From the NCBI RefSeq assembly GCF_964033635.1, contig NZ_OZ035533.1, positions 1,550,001-1,614,000 of the forward strand: 64,000 nt of DNA. Reading direction: 5' to 3'. This document shows, piece by piece, positions 1 through 7,939 of this stretch. The position numbers were made by a program, and so were the translations under genes. The DNA comes from Chitinophaga sp. MM2321. Lineage in GTDB: Bacteria; Bacteroidota; Bacteroidia; Chitinophagales; Chitinophagaceae. Numbering within the stretch: the stretch's first letter is position 1; each line of letters starts with the position of its first letter. The notes beneath the pieces are model-generated. The model was not told the DNA's origin, ran no database searches, and saw only the letters and a program-made list of their open reading frames with translations.

Positions 1-663
1 CATAATGAATTACTCACCTTTCCCAATAAGGCCGATCAGGTGATGTACGGCACTGTGCAGGAAGCCTGGAATATGGGTGCGGCTGCGGTAGGGGCTACCA
101 TCTATTTTGGTTCGGAGCAGGCAGACCGGCAGCTGGTGGAAGTGTCCCAGGCTTTTGAGCTGGCCCATGAACTGGGTATGGCCACCATTCTGTGGTGTTA
201 TCTCCGCAACGATGCCTTTAAAAAAGATGTGGACTATCATGTTTCCGCTGATCTAACAGGGCAGGCGAATCATCTGGGTGTCACCATTCAGGCAGACATT
301 ATTAAACAGAAGCTACCGGAAGTAAATGGTGGCTATAAAGCATTGAACACAGGCAACTCCACTTACGGCAAACTGGATGAGCGCATTTATACAGAGCTTA
401 CTTCAGACAACCCGATTGACCTCTGTCGTTACCAGGTGGCCAACTGCTATATGGGGCGTATGGGATTGATCAATTCCGGCGGCGCCTCCGCAGGCGCAGC
501 AGACCTGGCAGACGCTGTACGTTCTGCCGTTATCAATAAAAGGGCTGGTGGTGCCGGCCTTATCTCAGGCCGCAAAGCATTTCAACGGCCGATGGCGGAA
601 GGTGTGGCTTTGTTGAATGCTATACAGGATGTGTATTTAAATGAAGGGATTACGATAGCATAG
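1..663 (+). CDS. fbaB: Class I fructose-bisphosphate aldolase, 3' part
   Basis: Cytoplasmic glycolytic/gluconeogenic enzyme that splits fructose 1,6-bisphosphate into dihydroxyacetone phosphate and glyceraldehyde 3-phosphate through a lysine Schiff base. The frame is open from base 1 (His-Asn-Glu-Leu-Leu), so the start lies outside the window and only the last 220 residues are seen. The run from [15 protein letters not shown] through INSGGASAG to the C-terminal GRKAFQRP fits the FbaB/DhnA branch rather than the metal-dependent class II enzyme. The catalytic lysine cannot be placed with certainty in this fragment. The gene ends at a strong bidirectional terminator and converges on proA. Confidence 0.9.
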   Translation, partial: HNELLTFPNKADQVMYGTVQEAWNMGAAAVGATIYFGSEQADRQLVEVSQAFELAHELGMATILWCYLRNDAFKKDVDYHVSADLTGQANHLGVTIQADIIKQKLPEVNGGYKALNTGNSTYGKLDERIYTELTSDNPIDLCRYQVANCYMGRMGLINSGGASAGAADLADAVRSAVINKRAGGAGLISGRKAFQRPMAEGVALLNAIQDVYLNEGITIA

Positions 664-709
664 TGCCCCCTCCCTGCCTCCCCCGGCGGGGGAGGTGAGT
701 TACCTCATA

Positions 710-748
710 AAAAAAGCCGGTTATCTTATTAAGATAACCGGCTTTTTT
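710..748. terminator. Bidirectional Rho-independent terminator
   Basis: Perfect 18-bp stem (710-727 with 731-748) with a 3-nt loop. It has an A-run on the left and a T-run on the right, so it works in both directions between the convergent fbaB and proA genes. Confidence 0.92.
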
Positions 749-769
749 ATAATGATAATGAGATGTTAC

Positions 770-2020
770 TTATTCCCTGATCTGTCCATTTCCATATACA
801 AACCATTTTTCGGTCACCAGTTTTTCCAGCGCGAAAGGTCCCCTGGCGTGTAGTTTTTGGGTAGAGATGCCAATTTCTGCGCCCAGTCCGAATACGCCGC
901 CATCGGTAAAACGGGTGGAGGCATTCACGTATACGGCTGCTGCGTCTACTTCCTGGAGGAATTGCTCACTCACCGCCGGGTTGCTGGAAATGATGGCTTC
1001 CGAATGACGGGAAGAATGTTCGCGGATATGTGCCAGTGCCGCCTGTGTGTCAGGCACTACTTTGATAGAACATTTTAGCGATAGGAACTCTTTGCCGAAA
1101 TCTTCCGGTTGCGCCGCAAAGAGGTGTGGATAATGAGTGGATGCCAGTAACGGATAGGCTAACGGGTCCGCATATACGTCTACTGCATAGGCTGCCAGCA
1201 TAGGCGCCAGCAGGTCAATAAAACGGGCTGCTACGGCCTGGTCTACCAGTACCGTGTCCAGTGCATTGCATACAGAAGGACGGGATACTTTGGCGTTGGT
1301 GACGATGGCTGCTGCCTGTTGCAGATCGGCCGTTTTCTCCACATAAGTATGGCATACCCCGGCGCCGGTTTCGATAACCGGTACCCTGGAGTTTTCCCGT
1401 ACGTATTCTATCAGTTGTTGTGAACCACGGGGAATGATGATATCTATATATTTTACTGCTGCCAGCATATCGGCCACCAGGGCGCGGTCTGTAGGTAGGA
1501 GCTGTACGGCGTTTTTATCAGCATCAAAATCCGTTAATACCTGCTGGATCAGTGATACGAGGTAAGTATTGGAATGAAAAGCATCGGTGCCGCCACGCAG
1601 CACGCAAACATTACCGGAACGGATACAGAGGGCTGCTACATCTACGGTTACGTTGGGGCGCGACTCATAGATCACGCCTACCACGCCCAGTGGTACGGTT
1701 TTCTTTTGTACCAGCAGGCCGTTGTCCAGATGTTTTTCCAGCACCAGCTCATTGGCCGGATCGGGTAAACCGGCGATTTCCAGTACACTCTCCGCCAAAC
1801 TACGTAGGCGCGCATCCGTTAGCAGGAGGCGATCCTTTTTCGGATCTTCATCCGGCATCCGGTCAAGATCTTTTTTATTTTCAATAATAATGTAGGGTAT
1901 GTGCGCGATCACAGATTGGGCCAGCTGCCGCAGGAGCGCCTGTTTCTGTACATCCGGCAGGGTGCGGATGGATACGGTTGCCTGCTTTGCCTTTTCCAGT
2001 AAGGGTTGAATCGTTTGCAT
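770..2020 (-). CDS. proA: Glutamate-5-semialdehyde dehydrogenase (gamma-glutamyl phosphate reductase)
   Basis: Second step of proline synthesis: NADPH-dependent reduction of gamma-glutamyl phosphate to glutamate 5-semialdehyde, in the cytoplasm. The protein has 416 residues, the usual length of the family. The catalytic cysteine sits in VSRPSVCNALDT. Other family stretches are GVIYESRPNVTVD near residue 115 and IIIPRGSQQLIEYV near residue 195. The ATG at 2020 follows the proB stop by 12 nt, so the two genes form a proBA operon whose products act in sequence and are thought to channel the unstable phosphate intermediate. Confidence 0.97.
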   Translation of the reverse strand: MQTIQPLLEKAKQATVSIRTLPDVQKQALLRQLAQSVIAHIPYIIIENKKDLDRMPDEDPKKDRLLLTDARLRSLAESVLEIAGLPDPANELVLEKHLDNGLLVQKKTVPLGVVGVIYESRPNVTVDVAALCIRSGNVCVLRGGTDAFHSNTYLVSLIQQVLTDFDADKNAVQLLPTDRALVADMLAAVKYIDIIIPRGSQQLIEYVRENSRVPVIETGAGVCHTYVEKTADLQQAAAIVTNAKVSRPSVCNALDTVLVDQAVAARFIDLLAPMLAAYAVDVYADPLAYPLLASTHYPHLFAAQPEDFGKEFLSLKCSIKVVPDTQAALAHIREHSSRHSEAIISSNPAVSEQFLQEVDAAAVYVNASTRFTDGGVFGLGAEIGISTQKLHARGPFALEKLVTEKWFVYGNGQIRE

Positions 2021-2032
2021 GTCAGTTCGCTT

Positions 2033-3067
2033 TTATAGCAACACTATGTCATCGGCATGTGCCACTTCTGTATTCTGTGCTTTATGATTTGTTTCCAGTA
2101 CTTCGGAAGATATTTTTGCACGGCCTACGGCAACGGCTATATTATCTTCATTCACTATCTCTATTACTTCTCCTTCTTCAAATTTTTCCAGTACTGCCTG
2201 TACGCCTACTGCCAGCAGGCTATGTCGTTTTTCCAGTGCCAGCTGTGCACCGGCATCTATCTGTATCCTGCCGGTAACCAGGCTGCCGCTGGCCAGCCAC
2301 TTTTTACGTGCCGGCATGCTGCAGGGCTGCGGTAAGCACAAGGTACCGGTTTTCCCTGCTATCGCATTGAGAATCCCGTTATCTGTACGGATACCAAATA
2401 TAACTACTTTGATACCCATGCGGGTAGCCAGCCGCGCAAAGGTAAGCTTGGATATCATGCCACCCAGGCCCAGACTGGATTTCTCTTTGTCTGCCAGGGC
2501 AAGCGCCGTTTGATCTATGATATCTATCTGTGGTACTACCTGTCCCGACTTATCAAGTACGCCGGCTACAGAGGTGCTGAACAGCAGCAGGGAAGCCCCG
2601 AAGCCTACAGCTATCAATGTGGCCAGTTCATCGTTATCAGAGAATTTCAACTCCAGGCTGCTCACCACATCATTTTCGTTGGCGATGGGAATAATATTGC
2701 TGGCCCATAATTCTTCATAAGTGCGCTTCAGCTGTAAAAACTGATCCCTGCTGGAAAAATGCTGCCGCTCACAAAGACTTTGCGCCACCTGGATACTATA
2801 AGGGGCAAAGTAGCGGCTGTATTTATTCAGCAGCAAAGGATTGCCGATGGCAGCAGCGGCTTTTCGCTCACTGATGCTGCCATTGTAGTGCTGCAGGTAT
2901 TGTTTGCCTGCAGCTACTGCACCGGAAGATACAAGCACAATATGATAGTTTGCGTGTAACTCCGCCACCTGCCTGGCTATGCCGGCTATTACCGTCTCGT
3001 CCAGGTCGCCGTTTGTATGCGTAATAGATGCCGTTCCGAATTTTATTACTATAATAGGTTTACTCAA
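2033..3067 (-). CDS. proB: Glutamate 5-kinase with C-terminal PUA domain
   Basis: First step of proline synthesis: ATP-dependent phosphorylation of glutamate. The N-terminal amino-acid kinase domain opens with IIVIKFGTASIT and carries LVSSGAVAAG and IPIANENDVV. From about residue 262 (TGRIQIDAGAQLALEKRHSL) it reads as a PUA domain. At 344 aa it is slightly shorter than the E. coli enzyme. The start is a TTG: no in-frame ATG precedes KPIIVIKFG, and that segment must be included. A TAGCTTTC sequence a short way upstream on the minus strand resembles a Bacteroidota -7 box. First gene of proBA. Confidence 0.95.
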   Translation of the reverse strand: MSKPIIVIKFGTASITHTNGDLDETVIAGIARQVAELHANYHIVLVSSGAVAAGKQYLQHYNGSISERKAAAAIGNPLLLNKYSRYFAPYSIQVAQSLCERQHFSSRDQFLQLKRTYEELWASNIIPIANENDVVSSLELKFSDNDELATLIAVGFGASLLLFSTSVAGVLDKSGQVVPQIDIIDQTALALADKEKSSLGLGGMISKLTFARLATRMGIKVVIFGIRTDNGILNAIAGKTGTLCLPQPCSMPARKKWLASGSLVTGRIQIDAGAQLALEKRHSLLAVGVQAVLEKFEEGEVIEIVNEDNIAVAVGRAKISSEVLETNHKAQNTEVAHADDIVLL

Positions 3068-3124
3068 TGCTTGTCGATTTGAAAGCTAAAATTAATACTC
3101 CGGCGGCAGAAATTCCTGAAATTC

Positions 3125-3224
3125 GGAATTTTCTGATTTTTTGATCTCCTGGTTTTGTTTGAAACTCAACGGGTTCCATCAAACAAAATCCCGAAATCTC
3201 CAAATTCGTAAATTCCAAAATTCC
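3125..3224. repeat. Imperfect intergenic palindrome, family member 1
   Basis: The left arm 3125-3162 and right arm 3179-3224 are imperfect inverted repeats sharing GGAATTTT and TTTTGTTTGA blocks. The right arm also contains AAATTCGTAAATT. The same AT-rich module recurs at 26253-26372 and 39612-39707. Here it lies between the start of proB and the end of the lipoprotein gene, both on the minus strand. Confidence 0.6.
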
Positions 3225-3225
3225 C

Positions 3226-3702
3226 TTATTTGTTGTACGAACTTTCTATATCCGTGATGTCCATTCTATGCAGCGCATTACCATCGAAGAGTAAAGCTTC
3301 CCACCTGTATTTTTCATCATTCAGATTAATAACGGTGGTACTGCCATTATTCAAACGGAAACTAATGATTCCATCCGTTACATCCACAATTTTTACACCT
3401 TTGCTTTCCAGGAAAACACGGGAATCAGTTAAATAATTCTGGTTATCATCCGCGATGGTATAAAATGCTTCCTCCCCATTTTCTTTTTTTATTTTTTCCA
3501 GTTTGGTGGAATCAGGTGAATAAAAAATGGCACATGGTTCTGTGATTTGTAAGGTGTTTGCATCCGTTGCTGATGCAGGGTTTGGCGCTGGTGCATCCAG
3601 GGTAGTGGGTGCGCTTTCGGTTTTGTTTTCAACAGGTGCGTTACTTTCCTGGCAGCCAGCAAAAATAAAAAATAGTACAGGTAATAATCGGTGCTTTTTC
3701 AT
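3226..3702 (-). CDS. Hypothetical lipoprotein
   Basis: A 158-aa protein of unknown function. I chose the ATG at 3702 because MKKHRLLPVLFFIFAGC is a textbook lipoprotein signal with the lipidated cysteine at residue 17. A longer upstream extension would bury it. The mature part starts with a low-complexity Asn/Ala/Pro/Thr linker and then a small, probably beta-rich domain (residues about 55-158) with TVINLNDEKYRWEALLF. There are no catalytic motifs. It is probably anchored in the periplasm or outer membrane. It stands alone, with a long palindrome just downstream of its stop. Confidence 0.7.
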   Translation of the reverse strand: MKKHRLLPVLFFIFAGCQESNAPVENKTESAPTTLDAPAPNPASATDANTLQITEPCAIFYSPDSTKLEKIKKENGEEAFYTIADDNQNYLTDSRVFLESKGVKIVDVTDGIISFRLNNGSTTVINLNDEKYRWEALLFDGNALHRMDITDIESSYNK

Positions 3703-4016
3703 AAAGTACATGGGCAATAGTTTGTTTGCATATTTTATTTTATTGTATAGTGGTGGACCAACCATGCAATCCCGTAAAGATAAAGAAAAAAATTGCAGGT
3801 ACAACTGATCATGCGGTGGGTATCATACACTGTTTATTCCGTTTGTTTCAGCTGTACAAATGCATATGATAACGGTAACGTATATACGTACTTAACCAAT
3901 CCGTAAATAAACCATTGGAAATCTGTGGTTTTCTGTTGACCGGAACGGATAAAATCAGCCGCGATATAAGGAATGGGGGAGATAAAAACCAGGGAAGAAC
4001 CCGGTTGAAAAAAATT

Positions 4017-4034
4017 CATCGAAAAATTTCGATG
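4017..4034. promoter_or_regulatory. Probable ArsR operator
   Basis: CATCGAAAAATTTCGATG: 8-bp perfect arms around a 2-nt centre. It lies 16 nt upstream of the TACTTTTG box of the arsR gene, a position where a bound repressor would block its own promoter. The CATCGA half-site recurs at 4377, 4441 and 4459 in front of the decayed NmrA-like gene. Confidence 0.6.
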
Positions 4035-4049
4035 TTTCAGAAAAAGTAT

Positions 4050-4057
4050 TACTTTTG
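4050..4057 (+). promoter_or_regulatory. -7 promoter box of the arsR gene
   Basis: TACTTTTG matches the Bacteroidota -7 consensus TAnnTTTG in every fixed position. It ends 4 nt before the chosen ATG, implying a leaderless or nearly leaderless transcript. Confidence 0.6.
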
Positions 4058-4061
4058 TTCC

Positions 4062-4331
4062 ATGGATGTGGGAATTATAGAAAAAGCAGCAAACGCCATA
4101 GCCGATAAGCATCGATTATCTATCATCATGGAAGTAGCCCATAAGGGCAAGATCGTGTGTGGGGATGTTTGTTGTCTCTGTTCTTTGTCACAACCTACGG
4201 TTTCTCATCATGTAAAGATCCTGGTTGATAGCGGCGTATTGAACTCCGTGAAAAGTGGAAGGATTGTGGAATTGACATTGAACAAAGAGATGATGAAACA
4301 GTTATCGATGTTCTTTTTGAAACTAAGCTGA
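4062..4331 (+). CDS. Small ArsR-family winged-helix repressor, cysteine-rich
   Basis: An 89-aa DNA-binding regulator. The helix-turn-helix is clear in LSQPTVSHHVKILVDSGVL (about residues 42-60), followed by the beta-wing SVKSGRIVELTL. Four cysteines (33, 37, 38, 40) sit just before the recognition helix, near where metal-sensing ArsR/SmtB proteins carry CVC motifs, so thiol or metal sensing is plausible but unproven. I chose the ATG at 4062 because in-frame ATGs further upstream fall inside the palindromic operator or before the -7 box. Its likely target, immediately downstream, is a ruined NAD(P)-binding protein gene. Confidence 0.8.
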   Translation: MDVGIIEKAANAIADKHRLSIIMEVAHKGKIVCGDVCCLCSLSQPTVSHHVKILVDSGVLNSVKSGRIVELTLNKEMMKQLSMFFLKLS

Positions 4332-4374
4332 AATGCAGCCCTGGTGGCGGTAAGCGGCTTTTTTTATCTGCTAA

Positions 4375-4465
4375 TACATCGATACTTTTAAATAAATAGA
4401 TGGATAGAGGATTTTTTCTCTATTTTTTTTCTCCTTATTACATCGATACTTTTAAATACATCGAT
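4375..4465 (+). repeat. Direct repeats with ATCGAT half-sites
   Basis: TACATCGATACTTTTAAATA occurs identically at 4375-4394 and 4439-4458, and CATCGAT occurs a third time at 4459-4465. The repeats lie between arsR and the NmrA-like remnant and share CATCGA with the arsR palindrome, so they may be extra operator sites at the promoter of the old target gene. The second copy ends 15 nt before the remnant's ATG at 4474. Confidence 0.55.
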
Positions 4466-4473
4466 TATATAAT

Positions 4474-4690
4474 ATGGATCAGCGCAAGAACAGCATAGTT
4501 GTTATCACGGGCGTTAACAGCAGTACAGGATATGCAGCAAGGCAGTTTTTTTGGTAAGAAGGATAAAAGTAGGAATGACAGTCGTAATCCGGGTGCAGTA
4601 CAACGGGCTGTACACGCACCCCGATTTCCGGCGGAAGGTTTTACAGCAAACCAATCCGGCCTGGACGACACACAGCAGTTGTTTAAGTAG
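4474..4690 (+). pseudogene. Remnant of an NmrA-like NAD(P)-binding protein
   Basis: From the ATG at 4474 the frame reads MDQRKNSIVVITGVNSSTGY and on to AARQFFW, a Rossmann start with a Gly-rich loop. It then stops at 4557, just after a run of seven T (4546-4552). In a shifted frame the sequence continues with RNPGAV and later SGLDDTQQLF, which look like the VRNP and GDLDD-x-x-x-L landmarks of NmrA-type proteins, before stopping at 4690. Only about 70 codons of a roughly 280-codon family remain. The function is inferred from motifs alone. A sequencing error in the T-run could explain the frameshift but not the truncation. Confidence 0.45.
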
Positions 4691-5025
4691 GTGCATAGCC
4701 GTTATAGCCGGCTAATAGTTTAAAGAGAAAATGACGGCCAGCATTCCGCCTGGTAACACGGGAACAACATCAGAAATGGCCATACTGATGTCCTTTTCTG
4801 CCTTTAGTCAGGCGGGTTATAACAGGCGGAGTATATAAATAAATGGCGGATGGATAGTGCATCCGGCGATTGGTTAACAGGTTGGTAAGATCGGTCCGCC
4901 ATTTAATTTAACACCGACATAAACGTATCGTGTTTTTTGATTTACAGTAAGTTGCCATTGTATGCGAATCCCATTTTTTTGCTTGCCGGGTGCCGGGTTA
5001 TACCGGTGTCCGGCAGCAAATATTT
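4691..5025. other. Gene-free stretch with inverted repeats
   Basis: I see no convincing gene here. It holds a 10-bp inverted repeat (4841-4850 AAATGGCGGA with 4895-4904) and a GC-rich hairpin around 4984-5015 (TGCCGG/CCGGCA arms with an inner CCGG pair). It looks like decayed sequence between the NmrA remnant and the TetR operon. Confidence 0.45.
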
Positions 5026-5066
5026 AAACGGAACAGAAAATAAATTTTACTGTTCCGTTTTTGTTT
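5026..5066 (+). terminator. Rho-independent terminator upstream of the TetR gene
   Basis: Perfect 11-bp stem AAACGGAACAG (5026-5036) with its complement at 5050-5060, a 13-nt loop and a T-rich tail. It separates the decayed region from the efflux operon promoter. Confidence 0.75.
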
Positions 5067-5076
5067 GTAAATTCGT

Positions 5077-5105
5077 TAACCAAATGGTTAAATCAATTAG
5101 TTAAC
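5077..5105. promoter_or_regulatory. TetR operator 1 (autoregulation)
   Basis: TTAACCAAATGGTTAA (5077-5092) has 7-bp perfect arms around a 2-nt centre. A further half-site AGTTAAC ends directly at the tetR ATG. A near copy lies at 5731-5759 before the tolC gene, so the repressor probably controls both promoters. Confidence 0.65.
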
Positions 5106-5714
5106 ATGGCCACAGAGAAAAATACGGAGGCGCTCATCATTGCAGCAGCAAAGAAAATATTTATGCAAAAGGGCCTCGCAGGCGCCCGCATGCAGGATAT
5201 CGCTGATGAAGCCGGCATCAATAAAGCCATGCTGCATTATTACTACCGGAGCAAAGACAAACTTTTTGAAATCATCTTTGAAGAAGCGGCCAACAGCATC
5301 TTCAAAGTACTCAGCCAGATACTTAAATCTGACCTTTCATTCCGGGAAATGATTGCAGCAATCGTAGAGAATTATCTCTCACATCTTACACAAAATCCTT
5401 TCCTGCCGATGTTTGTGTTAAATGAAATTCATCAGAACCCGGAACGTATCATGAACCGTTTCCGGAAAACCGGCCATCCACCGGATGTAAAAGCATTTGT
5501 AGCGAAAGTAATGCTGGCGCAAGAGAAAGGAGAGATCAAACCCACCGATCCGCTACAGTTACTGTTGAATATTGTATCCATGTGTATTTTTCCCTTTGCT
5601 GCAAAGCCTTTACTGAAAGTTGTTTCCGGCATAAGCGAACAACAGTACAATCGTATAATGGAAGATAGAAAGAAGTTCCTCGTCGATTTTATTATGGCTG
5701 CATTACAACCTTGA
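5106..5714 (+). CDS. TetR/AcrR-family repressor of the adjacent ABC efflux operon
   Basis: A 202-aa regulator. The N-terminal helix-turn-helix is GARMQDIADEAGINKAMLHY (about residues 25-44) followed by YYRSKDKLF. The rest is an all-helical ligand-binding and dimer domain. The ATG at 5106 was chosen because the upstream in-frame codons overlap the palindromic operator. It stands first before tolC, fusion lipoprotein, two ATPases and two permeases, the arrangement known from CecR (YbiH) and YbhGFSR in E. coli. The ligand is unknown and is probably a toxic small molecule. Confidence 0.9.
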   Translation: MATEKNTEALIIAAAKKIFMQKGLAGARMQDIADEAGINKAMLHYYYRSKDKLFEIIFEEAANSIFKVLSQILKSDLSFREMIAAIVENYLSHLTQNPFLPMFVLNEIHQNPERIMNRFRKTGHPPDVKAFVAKVMLAQEKGEIKPTDPLQLLLNIVSMCIFPFAAKPLLKVVSGISEQQYNRIMEDRKKFLVDFIMAALQP

Positions 5715-5730
5715 TTTTTTTGTTCTTGTA

Positions 5731-5759
5731 TTAACTATATGGTTAAATTTAATGGTTAA
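5731..5759. promoter_or_regulatory. TetR operator 2, in front of the efflux genes
   Basis: TTAACTATATGGTTAA (5731-5746) continues as AATTTAATGGTTAA and ends near the ATG of the tolC gene. It matches operator 1 in overall layout over about 29 bp, implying an internal repressor-controlled promoter within the operon. Confidence 0.65.
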
Positions 5760-5761
5760 GT

Positions 5762-7024
5762 ATGAAAAACATTATCTGGATCTGGCTCTTGTTTTCTCTT
5801 TCTGCAGCTGCCCAGGACTCCACCGTACTCACACTGGAACAATGCCAGCAGCTGGCACGGCAAAATTATCCGTTGTTGAAACAGCAACAGATATTGGATA
5901 AGATCCTGCAAGTGCAAACCAGGAACATTAACAATGCCTGGCTACCACAGGCTGCACTGAACGGCCAGGCATCGTATCAGTCGGATGTGACGGAGATCCC
6001 CATCAGACTACCCGGCATCAACATTGCTTCCCTGCCCAAAGATCAGTACCGCGCCACCATTGATGTAAACCAACAGCTCTATGACGGCGGCGCCACCCGT
6101 GGGCAACGCGACCTGCAAACACTGCAACAGCAAACTTCCCGGCAACAGGTGGAAGTGGAATTGTATAAGGTAAAGCAACAGGTGACACAGGTATACTTCA
6201 ACACTTTACTCACAAACGAATATATCAACGTGGCATTGCTGGCGCAGAAAGATCTGACCCAACGGCTGGGAAAAATGCAGGCGGGCGTTGACTATGGCAC
6301 CGTGTTGCCTTCCAGCGTGGACCTGTTGCAGGCGGAGCTGCTGAAAGCCCGGCAACAGGAGATTACAGCGGTATCATCCCGGCAGGCTTACCTCGAAGTA
6401 TTGCGGCTGCTGACCGGCAGCCCTATAACGGATGTGGCTGCACGTAGTATACCCACAGCGGCAGATATAACGCCAACGGATACACTCAGCAGACCCGAAC
6501 TGTTGCTGTTTCATCTTCAGTCCAACACATTGCAACAACAATCCATACTTACCGGCACCCGCACCCGCCCGCGTATCAGCGCCTTTGTACAGGGAGGTTA
6601 CGGTCGGCCGGGTCTGAACATGCTCAGCAATGATTTTGAACCTTTCTATATGGCAGGTGTCCGCTTTAACTGGACGCTCTGGAACTGGCACTACCAGCGG
6701 AACGAACAGCAGGTACTCTCCTTACAGCAAAAAAATGTGGAAGAACAATCGGCCACCTTTTCGCTCAACACCCGTGTGCAACTGGCGCAACAAAAAGGAG
6801 AGATTGATCAGCTGCAAAAAATACTGGAGAAAGATGAAGCCATCATCGCCCTGCGCATCCGTGTAAAAGAAGCCGCCAACGCACAACTGGACAATGGCGT
6901 GATTACCGTACACGAATACGTACAGGACCTGGACGCAGAAACACAGGCGCGCATCAATCAGAAAACACATGCGCTGCAACTCAGCCTTGCACTCATTAAT
7001 TATCAACTGACCCGTGGTTACTAA
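5762..7024 (+). CDS. TolC-family outer membrane efflux protein
   Basis: A 420-aa outer-membrane channel with a signal peptide ending about SAAAQ (residues 1-18) and two repeated TolC-type helical-barrel halves. The first opens with LTLEQCQQLARQNYPLL and contains QLYDGGATRGQ; the second has FVQGGYGRPG and RFNWTLWNWHYQRNEQQ. It should form the exit duct of the tripartite pump whose fusion protein and ABC parts follow. It is first after the internal TetR operator, 12 nt before the fusion-protein gene. Confidence 0.9.
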   Translation: MKNIIWIWLLFSLSAAAQDSTVLTLEQCQQLARQNYPLLKQQQILDKILQVQTRNINNAWLPQAALNGQASYQSDVTEIPIRLPGINIASLPKDQYRATIDVNQQLYDGGATRGQRDLQTLQQQTSRQQVEVELYKVKQQVTQVYFNTLLTNEYINVALLAQKDLTQRLGKMQAGVDYGTVLPSSVDLLQAELLKARQQEITAVSSRQAYLEVLRLLTGSPITDVAARSIPTAADITPTDTLSRPELLLFHLQSNTLQQQSILTGTRTRPRISAFVQGGYGRPGLNMLSNDFEPFYMAGVRFNWTLWNWHYQRNEQQVLSLQQKNVEEQSATFSLNTRVQLAQQKGEIDQLQKILEKDEAIIALRIRVKEAANAQLDNGVITVHEYVQDLDAETQARINQKTHALQLSLALINYQLTRGY

Positions 7025-7036
7025 ATCAATATATTC

Positions 7037-7936
7037 ATGAAAGCTTTTCATATTGCGATACTCTGCTCCATGGCGCTGGGCGCCTGTAAAGCCAATAAAC
7101 ACCAGGCAGACGCCTTCGGTAATTTTGAAGCGGTAGAAACGATTGTAGGCGCCGAAGGCACCGGTAAGCTATTGGTATTTGATGTGGAAGAAGGAATGGT
7201 ACTGCCGGCAGACACCATCGTGGGATGGATTGATTCTACCCAGCTTCATCTCAAAAAAACACAGCTCCAGGCTAACATAAAAGCCGTGCTGAGCAAGCGC
7301 CCTGACACACAGCCACAGCTCCAGGTGATCCGGGAACAGATTGCCCGTCAGCAGGTAGAGCAGCAACGTATTACCAACCTGCTCAAAGCCCGCGCTGCCA
7401 CACCCAAACAACTGGATGATATCAATGCGCAGATAGCGATCCTCGAAAAACAATACCGCTCGCTCGCTTCCTCCCTGCAAACACAGGTAAGTGGTATCAA
7501 CAGTGAAACACAGCCCTTACAGGCGCAGGTGGCACAGGTAACCGATCAGCTTACACAGTCGCGCGTAGTGAACCCTGTAAAAGGTACAGTACTGGTGAAG
7601 TATGCGGAAAGGGGCGAAGTAGTCACCTACGGCAAAGCCCTGTACAAGATCGCGGATCTCTCCGATATTATTCTCCGTGCTTATGTTGGAGAAGAACAGC
7701 TGGGAGAAGTAAAGCCGGGGCAAACCGTGACCGTACTAACGGACATGCCCGATGGAAAATATAAGGAGTGGCCGGGAACCGTTACCTGGATTGCGGCGGA
7801 GGCGGAATTTACGCCCAAGATCATACAAACAAAAGAAGAAAGGACCAACCTGGTATACGCCGTAAAAGTAAAAGTGAAGAATGATGGCAGCCTCAAAATC
7901 GGTATGCCGGCAGAACTGTCATTTGCAAAAAAATAA
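7037..7936 (+). CDS. Membrane fusion (HlyD/YbhG-like) lipoprotein
   Basis: A 299-aa periplasmic adaptor with a lipoprotein signal (SMALGAC, cysteine at about residue 17), so it is tethered to a membrane by lipid instead of a transmembrane helix. The order is: first lipoyl half (GKLLVFDVEEGMVLPADTIV), a coiled-coil hairpin of about 90 residues rich in Gln/Leu, second lipoyl half (RVVNPVKGTVLVKYAERGEV), and beta-barrel (LSDIILRAYVGEEQLGEVK). It links the TolC channel to the ABC transporter. The next start follows after 3 nt, so translation is probably coupled. Confidence 0.88.
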   Translation: MKAFHIAILCSMALGACKANKHQADAFGNFEAVETIVGAEGTGKLLVFDVEEGMVLPADTIVGWIDSTQLHLKKTQLQANIKAVLSKRPDTQPQLQVIREQIARQQVEQQRITNLLKARAATPKQLDDINAQIAILEKQYRSLASSLQTQVSGINSETQPLQAQVAQVTDQLTQSRVVNPVKGTVLVKYAERGEVVTYGKALYKIADLSDIILRAYVGEEQLGEVKPGQTVTVLTDMPDGKYKEWPGTVTWIAAEAEFTPKIIQTKEERTNLVYAVKVKVKNDGSLKIGMPAELSFAKK

Positions 7937-7939
7937 ATC

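Noticed and set aside
3834..4112. A 92-codon minus-strand open frame upstream of arsR
   Set aside because: It runs through the arsR promoter, operator and start; no recognisable domain.
4332..4366. Possible terminator after arsR (AGCC ... GGCT followed by a T-run)
   Set aside because: The stem is only 4 bp with a 15-nt loop, too weak to call.
4841..4904. 10-bp inverted repeat as an intrinsic terminator
   Set aside because: A 44-nt loop and no T-run; kept only as a note in the intergenic entry.
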